Source of the DNA: Verrucomicrobiales bacterium
Lineage (GTDB): Bacteria; Verrucomicrobiota; Verrucomicrobiia; Verrucomicrobiales; DEV007
Length of the DNA: 45,038 bases
Reading direction: 5' to 3'
Assembly: GCA_029940475.1 (NCBI GenBank)
Contig: JAPYUT010000032.1
Span: forward strand, 1 to 45,038
The notes beneath the pieces are model-generated. The model was not told the origin of the DNA and did not search any database. It worked only from the letters and a program-made list of their open reading frames with translations. Positions 1-6,733 of this stretch are shown here, piece by piece (position 1 is the first letter of the stretch; every line of letters starts with the position of its first letter). A program made the position numbers and the translations under genes.

Positions 1-1017
1 ATCCTGGAGAGCCGCAGAAGCCTCGAGTGCGCTTGTCTCCTCACCCAGTATGAGGGGAACGATGGCTGCAACCGGCATTTGGATTTCTAGTTGCTTGCAT
101 AGCAGGGCGACATTGCCTGTCAGAATCTCGCGGCGGTGATCACCTGTGGCACTCTCGATGATGCGAAGGCCGGCCAATGCAGCAGCGGCTTGCGCATGTG
201 GCGGAGCTGTTGAGTAGATAAAGCTTCTTGCCTTGTTAACGATCAGATCAATCCATTGAGATGATGCCGCCACCACTCCGCCGGCTGATCCGGCAGCCTT
301 GCCGAATGTGGCCATGAGAAAATCCACTGATTCGGATTTGCCTGTTTGATGTGAGAGTCCGCGACCACATGGACCCAGTATCCCGAGCGCATGAGCCTCG
401 TCTACTAAGAGGAGGGCACCGAAGCGGGTTTTAAGGTCAATGATCCCGGGGAGAGGAGAGGCATCTCCATCCATGCTGAACACGGACTCGGTGATAATGA
501 CCACCCGGGAATCGTCCGGGGATTCTTCGCAAGTAGACATCAGGAGCCGTTCGAGTTTTTCCAGGTTGTTGTGGGGAAAGACACGGATAGTCGCTCCACT
601 GAGTCGCGCACCATCAATCAGGCATGCGTGGCAACGTTTATCGAGGATCACGGTATCTCCTTTTTTTATTATAGCGACAAGGGTTCCAACAGCAGCAGAG
701 TAGCCGCTAGCAAAGTATAATGCTGCCTCGGTGCCGAAAAATTCAGCGGCTTTGGATTCGAGGTCTCGATGGGCGGAGGATCCACCACAGAGCATTCTGG
801 AAGCTGCCGATCCAACGCCGAATTTCTCGATGGCTGCAGTTGCGGCTGATTTAAGCTCGGGACTTTTAGCGAGTCCCAGATAGTCGTTGGAAGAAAAATT
901 CAGCAAGCAATCGGAGGGCGAAGTAAATTCTCCTTTATTCCCGGTTCTTGCGTGACCGAGCATCCGGTGCAGGTGCTGTTTTTGCAACTGCTCTAGTTCT
1001 GACTCGGGTTTCCGCAT
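1..1017 (-). CDS. bioF: 8-amino-7-oxononanoate synthase (BioF-like), 3' end outside window
   Basis: Translating the minus strand from the ATG at 1017 gives 339 open codons to the window edge; about 40-50 C-terminal residues should lie beyond base 1. The protein is a PLP-dependent alpha-oxoamine synthase, which for BioF condenses pimeloyl-ACP or pimeloyl-CoA with alanine in biotin synthesis. Visible family marks are NFSSNDYLGLA near residue 40, the D206-E-A-H209 PLP-ring motif (VDEAHALG) and the Schiff-base lysine K240 in ATFGKAAGSAGG. It starts 31 bases after the stop of the downstream-most pilT gene, in the same direction, so it may be co-transcribed with it. The Shine-Dalgarno is weak. 2-Amino-3-ketobutyrate CoA ligase (Kbl) is the alternative within the family; the short N-terminus and NDYLGLA motif favour BioF. 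Confidence 0.88.
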   Translation of the reverse strand, partial: MRKPESELEQLQKQHLHRMLGHARTGNKGEFTSPSDCLLNFSSNDYLGLAKSPELKSAATAAIEKFGVGSAASRMLCGGSSAHRDLESKAAEFFGTEAALYFASGYSAAVGTLVAIIKKGDTVILDKRCHACLIDGARLSGATIRVFPHNNLEKLERLLMSTCEESPDDSRVVIITESVFSMDGDASPLPGIIDLKTRFGALLLVDEAHALGILGPCGRGLSHQTGKSESVDFLMATFGKAAGSAGGVVAASSQWIDLIVNKARSFIYSTAPPHAQAAAALAGLRIIESATGDHRREILTGNVALLCKQLEIQMPVAAIVPLILGEETSALEASAALQD

Positions 1018-1048
1018 TGCTACCGGAAAGGTCCTGCCGGTGACCGTG

Positions 1049-2173
1049 TTAACCTGTTGCGGCGGCATTTTCTACCTCACCGCCCCCTGAATGTCCCAGA
1101 TGCTGCAGATCTTGCGGCAAATAGGATTTAAAGCGTTTCTTGTCGATTGCTTTCATGTATGCCTCAAAAGGATTGATGATCCCGTCCTTGAGATTGCCCC
1201 AGATTGCCTCATCCATGAACTGCATGCCCTCGCTTTTGCCCCCGATAATGACATCGTAGAGCTTCTGGGTTGCACCTTCACGTATGATTGCCGCAACCGC
1301 GGAGTTTGAGACCATGATCTCGTTCACGGCAACCCGGCCTGGCTTGTCAGCACGCTTACATAAAAGCTGAGCTACCACCCCGCGCAGAGAAGCGGCCAGC
1401 ATTGTCCGGATTTGACTCTGTTGATCGGCGGGGAACACGTCAATGAGACGGTCTACGGTTTTCCGGGCATTGTTGGTGTGGAGGGTTCCAAATACAAGAA
1501 GGCCGGTTTCTGCTGCAGTAAGTGCCAGTGAGATGGTTTCAAGGTCACGCATTTCCCCCACCAGAACAATATCGGCATCTTCTCTAAGCGCTGCGCGCAG
1601 GCCATCGGCGAAGCTTGGTGTCTGGATGGGGACTTCGCGTTGGGTAATAATAGATTGCTTGTTACTGTGGACAAATTCGATCGGTTCTTCAACGGTGACG
1701 ATATGTCGTGAGAAATTAATGTTAATGTAGTCAATCAGTGCGGCAAGCGTGGTTGATTTTCCGGAACCAGTCGGTCCAGTGACAAGCACCAGACCACTGC
1801 GGATATGTCCAAATTGTTTCACGACTTCCGGGATGCCGAGCTGCTCGAGAGAGGATATTTTTGTTGGGATAAGGCGAAATACACAAGCATAGCCGTGACT
1901 TTGCTTGAGGTAGTTGCAGCGGAAGCGCGATTCCTCGTCCATTTCATAGGCGAAGTCGAGGTCACCGCCGGTTTCGTATATGTCCCAGGCTTTGTCAGTA
2001 GTGATTTCGCGCATCATTGAACCAAGCGCATCACCGGTAAGAACGGGTTCGTTTTGAATCGCACTGATTGACCCGTGTATCCTTATCTTTGGAGGTTGCC
2101 CCTGACTGAGGTGCAGATCCGACCCCCCGTTGTCCACGAGGTGTTTGAAGTAGCGGTCAATTTGGTGATCCAT
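1049..2173 (-). CDS. pilT: PilT-type twitching motility (pilus retraction) ATPase
   Basis: 374 aa, the usual length for a PilT/PilU hexameric ATPase that powers type IV pilus retraction at the cytoplasmic face of the inner membrane. The N-terminal PAS-like domain opens with GGSDLHLSQG. The RecA-like domain has Walker A GPTGSGKST (133-141), an Asp box with VEEPIEF, a Walker B with VLVGEMRD, a His box TLHTNNA and a C-terminal IIREG element matching the AIRNLIRE region of PilT. It follows a second pilT-type gene by 15 bases, so the two are surely one operon. Which of the pair is PilT and which is PilU cannot be settled by eye. No pilin or assembly genes are in the window. Confidence 0.93.
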   Translation of the reverse strand: MDHQIDRYFKHLVDNGGSDLHLSQGQPPKIRIHGSISAIQNEPVLTGDALGSMMREITTDKAWDIYETGGDLDFAYEMDEESRFRCNYLKQSHGYACVFRLIPTKISSLEQLGIPEVVKQFGHIRSGLVLVTGPTGSGKSTTLAALIDYININFSRHIVTVEEPIEFVHSNKQSIITQREVPIQTPSFADGLRAALREDADIVLVGEMRDLETISLALTAAETGLLVFGTLHTNNARKTVDRLIDVFPADQQSQIRTMLAASLRGVVAQLLCKRADKPGRVAVNEIMVSNSAVAAIIREGATQKLYDVIIGGKSEGMQFMDEAIWGNLKDGIINPFEAYMKAIDKKRFKSYLPQDLQHLGHSGGGEVENAAATG

Positions 2174-2188
2174 CGGGACTGGGGAGAG

Positions 2189-3292
2189 TTACATCTCGAA
2201 GTGTTTCGTCATGTTTGTCTTGTCAAAACAGCGGGCCAAGGTCTCTTCCTGGCTGATTGCTCCGATATTGTAGAGGTTTTTCAAGGAATCATCCATGGTG
2301 ATCATTCCCACAGCCTTGCCGGTTTGCATGATTCCTGGCAACATGAATGTTTTTCCTTCCCGGATACAGTTGGCTACTGCCGGAGTGTTCATCAGCAGTT
2401 CAAGTGCCAGAGCCCGACCGTTGCCATCTACCCGCGGGATCAGTTGTTGCGAAATGACTCCGCGCAATGATTCACTGACCATTATGCGGATTTGCGCACG
2501 CTGGTCATTAGGGAATACGTCGAGCACCCGGTCGAGTGTTCGTGCAGCGTTCCCTGTGTGCAGGGTGGCAAGCACGAGGTGACCGGTTTCAGCAGCGGTA
2601 ATTGCAAGCGAAATTGTTTCGAGATCTCGCATCTCTCCAACCATGATTACATCAGGATCCTCTCTCAACGAACCGCGCAGAGCTGCCCCGAAGGACTGGG
2701 TATGGGTATGTACCTCGCGCTGATTGACGTGACAGTTCTTTGATTGGAAGATGTATTCAATGGGATCCTCAAGAGTTATGATATGATCAGTGCGTTCGAG
2801 GTTAATATGGTCAATAAGTGCCGCGAGCGTCGTGGACTTTCCGCTTCCGACTGATCCGGTGACCAGCACGATACCGTTTTGATACTGGGTCAGCGGCTTA
2901 ATTGTCTGAGGCAGTCCGAGCTCGTCGAGAGTTCGAACTGAGGTGTTGATTATTCGAAAGCAAAGGTCATAGCCAAGTCTTTGTTTCACCACGGAGGCAC
3001 GGAATCGGCCAAGGTCATTCTGGTAGGCGAAGTCGACATCCCCTTTTTCCGCGAGTTGTTGTTTTTGCTTTTCGCCGAGGAATCCCATGGCAAGGCGTTC
3101 AGTGTCCTCTGCCGTGAGTGCCTGAGCGTTTTCCCAGATAGCCTGAAGTGTACCGTACCGACGCCAGGAAGGTTTGGCGGTGGTGGCAAGGTGAATATCC
3201 GAACAATCGTATTGTTGGCCAAATTTCAGGTATTCGTCGACATGAGAGAGTGTTTCGACTTCCTGAGTTTCAGTGAGGGTAGCTTCCGCCAT
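2189..3292 (-). CDS. PilT/PilU-type pilus retraction ATPase, second copy
   Basis: 367 aa, a paralogue of the following gene. The N-terminus has CSDIHLATTAKPSWR, the typical start of the family. Walker A is GSVGSGKST (145-153 region), with VGSGK replacing PTGSGK; the Asp box TLEDPIEYIF, Walker B VIMVGEMRD and His box TLHTGNA are intact, so it should hydrolyse ATP. The C-terminus has IREGKTFMLPGIM, close to the IREGKTHQI element of classical PilT. Tandem pilT-pilU pairs are known in many bacteria, where PilU assists PilT under high load. The gene is first of the pair and 43 bases downstream of a small membrane protein gene. Confidence 0.9.
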   Translation of the reverse strand: MAEATLTETQEVETLSHVDEYLKFGQQYDCSDIHLATTAKPSWRRYGTLQAIWENAQALTAEDTERLAMGFLGEKQKQQLAEKGDVDFAYQNDLGRFRASVVKQRLGYDLCFRIINTSVRTLDELGLPQTIKPLTQYQNGIVLVTGSVGSGKSTTLAALIDHINLERTDHIITLEDPIEYIFQSKNCHVNQREVHTHTQSFGAALRGSLREDPDVIMVGEMRDLETISLAITAAETGHLVLATLHTGNAARTLDRVLDVFPNDQRAQIRIMVSESLRGVISQQLIPRVDGNGRALALELLMNTPAVANCIREGKTFMLPGIMQTGKAVGMITMDDSLKNLYNIGAISQEETLARCFDKTNMTKHFEM

Positions 3293-3335
3293 AGGTGGGG
3301 CGCATATTGTGGCATTGGAACCCGGATTCGTCCAG

Positions 3336-3719
3336 TTACTTAAAGACTTTCCAAATTACATCAGCAAAATACCTTCCAAGAGGCGGCAGGGCACCGTATA
3401 GGCCTTTTTCAGTATTCCGCGAAGGATTCCCTGCTTGATTTATTAGCCATTTTATCCACCTGAAGACGGTGCTCCTGATACCTGGTATATGACTTTTTCT
3501 TCTGGATGACTTGCGCAGTAGAATAACGATGGTCAGTCCTGCCAGAACTGCCGCTGAAGTCAGCTTGTATGGATTGCCGGCAAGGTAGCGGCGAATGTTT
3601 TTTGAAATTCCCCCGGATTCGGGAATTTCAAAGACATTTCGCGTAAGTAACTGGCGATGTCGCTCAATATTAGCGATCAGGGATTGTTCTTCAGTTTGTC
3701 CTTGATGCTTTGGAGCCAT
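3336..3719 (-). CDS. Small membrane protein in the YqjK position
   Basis: 127 aa, not assigned to a family with certainty. It has a polar N-terminal helix (SLIANIERHRQLLTRNV), a single likely membrane segment near residues 54-68 (TSAAVLAGLTIVILL) followed at once by a basic cluster (RKSSRRK), and a C-terminal part ending in GRYFADVIWKVFK. The start overlaps the end of the YqjE-like gene by 43 bases, suggesting translational coupling; no later ATG exists near the N-terminus, though non-ATG starts are possible. Position behind YqjD- and YqjE-like genes and the short helix-plus-TM design recall YqjK of the enterobacterial yqjCDEK cluster, but sequence identity was not tested. Confidence 0.6.
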   Translation of the reverse strand: MAPKHQGQTEEQSLIANIERHRQLLTRNVFEIPESGGISKNIRRYLAGNPYKLTSAAVLAGLTIVILLRKSSRRKSHIPGIRSTVFRWIKWLINQAGNPSRNTEKGLYGALPPLGRYFADVIWKVFK

Positions 3720-4054
3720 TTTCGGTCACGGTTGATTTCGGCCAGAGAATTTCGGAAAAAGCGGGATCGGCGACTGCGCATACGTGCTGCCAGTAGGCAC
3801 AGCCCCCCCGTGAAAATGTGAATTCCACCTATTATCGCCAGAGCGGGTTCAATGTGTCCGTCGAACCATCGGGAGGATATCAACCGAATGCCAAGCCAGA
3901 GCAGTAATGAATAACCGCTGGTGAATGCAATGATTCCAACAACAGTCAGCGACCCAATTTTTCGTAGACTGGATCCGGCACTCTGTGCTTCCAGTTTTAT
4001 CAGCCGGGCACGGTCGCGTACAAGTTCGAATACTGATTGAATGATTGATTTCAC
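3677..4054 (-). CDS. YqjE-like / phage-holin-3_6 superfamily membrane protein
   Basis: 125 aa with an amphipathic N-terminal helix (SVFELVRDRARLIKLEAQ), two membrane segments (about residues 33-58 and 68-90) joined by a short loop, and a basic C-terminal tail. This matches the YqjE / DUF1469 group of small two-TM proteins. Their biochemical role is unknown. It lies between a DUF883-like gene (82 bases upstream) and a gene whose start overlaps its last 43 bases, the order seen in yqjD-yqjE-yqjK of Enterobacteriaceae. Assignment rests on topology, size and order rather than a diagnostic motif. Confidence 0.65.
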   Translation of the reverse strand: MKSIIQSVFELVRDRARLIKLEAQSAGSSLRKIGSLTVVGIIAFTSGYSLLLWLGIRLISSRWFDGHIEPALAIIGGIHIFTGGLCLLAARMRSRRSRFFRNSLAEINRDRKWLQSIKDKLKNNP

Positions 4055-4136
4055 TAAGCTGCCAATTTATTATTTGCGGCTTTCTGGTTCGGTTATCTGC
4101 AGGAATTCGATCGGATGCGGAAATGGCAAACCGATG

Positions 4137-4496
4137 CTAGGACTTGAGGAGAAGTCCCAGTATGAAGCCGGCTCCTGCTGCCGTGAGTATTGCGGTTGTG
4201 GGGTTTTTCCGTGCCCATTCTTCTCCTTCACGGTGCAGTTCCTTGAATTTGTTCTGAAGATCCTCCCATGTTGCGTTTTCGGTATTATCCTGAGGACTAT
4301 TATCAGGCTCTCCGGTTGAGGACTGGAATGTTTTGAACCCGGCTTCCGCGGCTTTTTGAAGCCGCCTGACATTATGGCTGGCCGCTTGCTTTAGACGTTC
4401 TGCTGCCTCTAGTGTCTGGGAGGGACCGGGTTGTGGCTCTTCAAACGGGTCGGGGAAGGCATTTTCAGAGGTTTGAATGTTTTGTTCTGCGTTCAT
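4137..4496 (-). CDS. DUF883 / ElaB-YqjD-like membrane-anchored protein
   Basis: 119 aa. The first 40 residues are polar and Pro-rich, then comes a helical stretch (LEAAERLKQAASHNVRRLQ), a second helix (WEDLQNKFKELHREGEEWARKNP) and a C-terminal Gly/Ala-rich membrane helix (TAAGAGFILGLLL) with one lysine after it. A helical body followed by NP and a GxGxxxG-like tail anchor is the hallmark of the ElaB/YqjD family. In E. coli YqjD sits in the inner membrane by its C-terminus and binds ribosomes in stationary phase. Here the gene starts 27 bases after an IF-1-like gene and leads the YqjE- and YqjK-like pair. Confidence 0.72.
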   Translation of the reverse strand: MNAEQNIQTSENAFPDPFEEPQPGPSQTLEAAERLKQAASHNVRRLQKAAEAGFKTFQSSTGEPDNSPQDNTENATWEDLQNKFKELHREGEEWARKNPTTAILTAAGAGFILGLLLKS

Positions 4497-4523
4497 AATC
4501 TATATTGGACTGAGGCTGTTGGG

Positions 4524-4793
4524 TTAGCGGCCAAGTTGAGAGGCGGGCGTTTTTTGCATGTTGATGCGTCCACGGGAGAAATCATAGGGCTTTAATTCGA
4601 CCATGACCAGATCCCCTTTTTGGAAAGCGTGTTGGGATGGCAAATGCTTTGGAGTGTGGACATGAATGGACTTACCGTTAGGTAGGCTCGCCAAGTAGGT
4701 CGTCATGTCAATACTTTCAATGATTTGTGCCGTAGTGGGTATAGGCGATTGAGGGGAAAATCCGTTGTCAGCTGTCATATTTAATCTGCGCAT
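4524..4793 (-). CDS. IF-1-like OB-fold (S1/IF1) protein
   Basis: 89 aa from the ATG at 4793, chosen because GGAGG lies five bases before it; ATGs at 4817 and 4808 lack this. The core resembles translation initiation factor IF-1: a first strand ending in LPNGKSIHVHTP (compare LENGHKVLAHIS), a loop, then KGDLVMVELKPYDFSRGRI against GDKVTVELSPYDLTRGRI of IF-1. Usual IF-1 is about 72 aa; this one has about 20 extra residues at the start and a short tail (MQKTPASQLGR). It may be a divergent paralogue or the only infA of the organism; the window cannot tell. The first 26 bases overlap the end of the TPM gene upstream, and the DUF883 gene follows after 27 bases. Confidence 0.72.
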   Translation of the reverse strand: MRRLNMTADNGFSPQSPIPTTAQIIESIDMTTYLASLPNGKSIHVHTPKHLPSQHAFQKGDLVMVELKPYDFSRGRINMQKTPASQLGR

Positions 4794-5643
4794 TGCTACC
4801 TCCGGCATAAGGGGCACTGAAGCGGTGACGGGGTTGATGAATTGGGAAATACAGAGGCCGGTGAAGGCGGATACGGCGCAGGATTACAAGAGCTATCACC
4901 AAGGAAATAATACAGCCGGTAATTATACTTAGAATACGGATTAAATTCCAGTCAAGCTTGGCTGCCAGTAAATCCCATTGACTGGTTGTTTTTTTTGTAT
5001 TGCTGCGTTCATAAAGTCGTCCTTTCACTTGAGCTTGAAGTGGCGGTGAAAGATTGCGCGCAGGGACGGTCAGGTTTGGCTGGGGGGGGGATCCCCGGTA
5101 GAGCTCCGTAAAAATCTTGAGTGCGGGAGCGAGGGCTGCTGCCGTTGCTTTGAGGGCTTCAAGTTGATCCGGTTGATCGTCGGCCAGGTGGAGGGCGGCG
5201 TTGCCCAGTTTTAAGAGTTCGCTTCTAGTAGCCGGAGTGAGATTGCGCCCGGCAAGAATCACGAAAATTTTTGGTAGCGGGGTGTTCACGCATAATATCA
5301 GAGCACTGAACCGTGCTTGGTTAGCGGTCCAGCGGCGCAGAAGCTCGTTGCCGTAGAGATCGGCAGGAACAGGAAGTTTTCCTTTCTTGATGACAAGGTA
5401 AGTGGGAGCATCCTGCATCTTGGTCAAGGATTGCTCAAGGTCTGATTTATCCCCGGGAGAGAATCTGGCAGGTTCATCAATAACGAATGATCTTGGATTT
5501 CTAGGGACATCAGTGACAGATAATTTTCCTGCCGGAGGAGTCAGTTCGAAGTCGAGAACAATCGTCTCGGCATTTACATCTTTGGGTGTGCTCATAAAGA
5601 GCAATGCGAAAAACGCTAGTATTGAATAATTTTGAGCGTTCAT
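4768..5643 (-). CDS. Membrane-anchored TPM-domain protein
   Basis: 291 aa. Signal peptide at residues 1-25, a TPM-like (DUF477) domain at about 50-175, and one C-terminal membrane helix at about 235-257 followed by a basic tail. TPM features are the opening FVIDEPARFSP (compare VNDxAGxLS), the LLRRWTANQ element where the family has Wgig, a strand pair SALILCVN and KIFVILAGRNL, and a helical end. The conserved Gly-Leu/Asp pattern is weak, so any phosphatase-like or metal-binding activity is doubtful. The start overlaps the stop of the preceding TPM gene by four bases (ATGA), a mark of translational coupling. Function unknown; TPM proteins have been linked to envelope processes and photosystem repair. 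Confidence 0.68.
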   Translation of the reverse strand: MNAQNYSILAFFALLFMSTPKDVNAETIVLDFELTPPAGKLSVTDVPRNPRSFVIDEPARFSPGDKSDLEQSLTKMQDAPTYLVIKKGKLPVPADLYGNELLRRWTANQARFSALILCVNTPLPKIFVILAGRNLTPATRSELLKLGNAALHLADDQPDQLEALKATAAALAPALKIFTELYRGSPPQPNLTVPARNLSPPLQAQVKGRLYERSNTKKTTSQWDLLAAKLDWNLIRILSIITGCIISLVIALVILRRIRLHRPLYFPIHQPRHRFSAPYAGGSNAQIKYDS

Positions 5644-6371
5644 GATCGGCCTGTTGCAATGAGTTTTGAGGGACGTTCCTGTTGAGGTGAAAGTTGCGCT
5701 TTGATAGGGGGTAATGTTTCCTTGCGGGATTTTTCGCTAATAGCGCATGTCTCCTTCGTGGTGTTGCGGTGTCGAAGATGGAAGCGGCGATCGTAGGCGG
5801 CGGCGGCTTCTTCGTGAATGGAAACCAGCTTTTTCCTGATGATGTTAATCCACTTGATGCTGCCCTCAACATAACCGCCACGGATGTAGCTATCCTTGGC
5901 TTCGTGTAATGCTTTGGAGAGGGTTACGTCATCCAGGAAACAATCAAGCCCGTAGCCGACGGATGTGGAAACGGTTTCATTGTTCCTGTCGACAAGCATC
6001 AGCAGGTGATGCAGACGGCGTTTGGCTTGAAGCTCAGATGTAGGGGGACATCGATTTAGTAACCAATATCCGAACTGGCGCCCGTCGACACCATTTGGCA
6101 GAAGCGCGACACAGAAGGATACGGTAATTTGAGGAAAGCGTTTTTCGAGGCGGGCGATTGTCTTGGATAAACGTTTTTTGCCACGGGTATCAATGGCATT
6201 ATCTGAATCCATCATCCGGGTGAGTGGTGGTGGCTTGAAAGGAAAACGAGCCATGCAGATGTGCGCATTGAAGCCACAGTGCGGGCAGGTATTCGAGGCG
6301 GTGTTTAACGTTGCGTTGCACCCCGGGCAGTGGAATTTGCTTGGATTAAAGACGTCGTCTGGAGCCAGCAT
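5640..6371 (-). CDS. Zinc-ribbon plus TPM-domain protein
   Basis: 243 aa from the ATG at 6371; a GTG at 6392 would add seven residues. The N-terminus is a zinc ribbon with CPGC and CPHC knuckles (C15, C18, C29, C32). A TPM (DUF477) domain follows at about 85-190: LPNGVDGRQFGYWLLNR, then LLMLVDRNNETVSTSVGYGLD, and SYIRGGYVEGSIKW, which match the LLLVA-x-DRK, EVGYGLE and FRxGDYxxGL blocks of the family. No signal peptide or membrane helix is visible, unlike its partner. The tail is basic and Ser/Pro-rich. It overlaps the membrane-bound TPM gene by four bases, so the two products are probably partners. Likely cytoplasmic. Confidence 0.72.
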   Translation of the reverse strand: MLAPDDVFNPSKFHCPGCNATLNTASNTCPHCGFNAHICMARFPFKPPPLTRMMDSDNAIDTRGKKRLSKTIARLEKRFPQITVSFCVALLPNGVDGRQFGYWLLNRCPPTSELQAKRRLHHLLMLVDRNNETVSTSVGYGLDCFLDDVTLSKALHEAKDSYIRGGYVEGSIKWINIIRKKLVSIHEEAAAAYDRRFHLRHRNTTKETCAISEKSRKETLPPIKAQLSPQQERPSKLIATGRS

Positions 6372-6397
6372 TTGTGAATGGGGATAATACACTGAAT

Positions 6398-6426
6398 TAT
6401 TTAAGGTTTCTTAATGTCCAGGTAAA
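6398..6426 (-). promoter_or_regulatory. Candidate sigma-70-like promoter for the TPM/IF-1/YqjD/pilT run
   Basis: Read on the minus strand, TTTACC (6421-6426) and TAAATA (6398-6403) are 17 bases apart, in an AT-rich stretch just upstream of the first TPM gene. Transcription from here would begin close to the GTG at 6392. The boxes match the consensus only partly. Confidence 0.28.
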
Positions 6427-6733
6427 GCTCGAAATCTCTTTAGCTAAATAACTTTTTATGGAAAATATAAAATTACGCGAAACAGATTGTTTCTGTGGTG
6501 TTCCGGGAGGAACAATTGCGTATTTTTAGGATGACGTTCGGTGATCTCTTTCAAGAGCTCAATGGAACGCCGCCCCTTAGAGTTATTATCCCGCCGTTCT
6601 GGTTCAAGAGGCTTCACACCTTGAGAAGCTGGATTTCCTGCAACGGGGCAAGGAGAGAAAATCTTGCCGAGAATAGGAAACCAAGGGCAAGGAAATCAGG
6701 AGGATTAAGGGTGGCGAGATGAGGTAATTTCGC
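6427..6733. other. Intergenic stretch without a convincing gene
   Basis: Together with 6393-6426 this separates the first TPM gene from the end of the double-DTG protease gene. The part up to 6480 is strongly AT-rich. A 5-bp stem ACAGA-TTGTT-TCTGT lies at 6482-6496 and ATCTCTTTCAAGAG at 6544-6557 can form a short hairpin. A GTG-started reading frame at 6495-6722 (75 codons, very basic) lacks a ribosome site and a recognisable motif and was not called. No RNA gene was recognised. Confidence 0.4.

Noticed and set aside
6495..6722. Possible 75-codon gene on the plus strand with GTG start
   Set aside because: Very basic, no ribosome site, no motif, and lies in a gap opposite to its neighbours.
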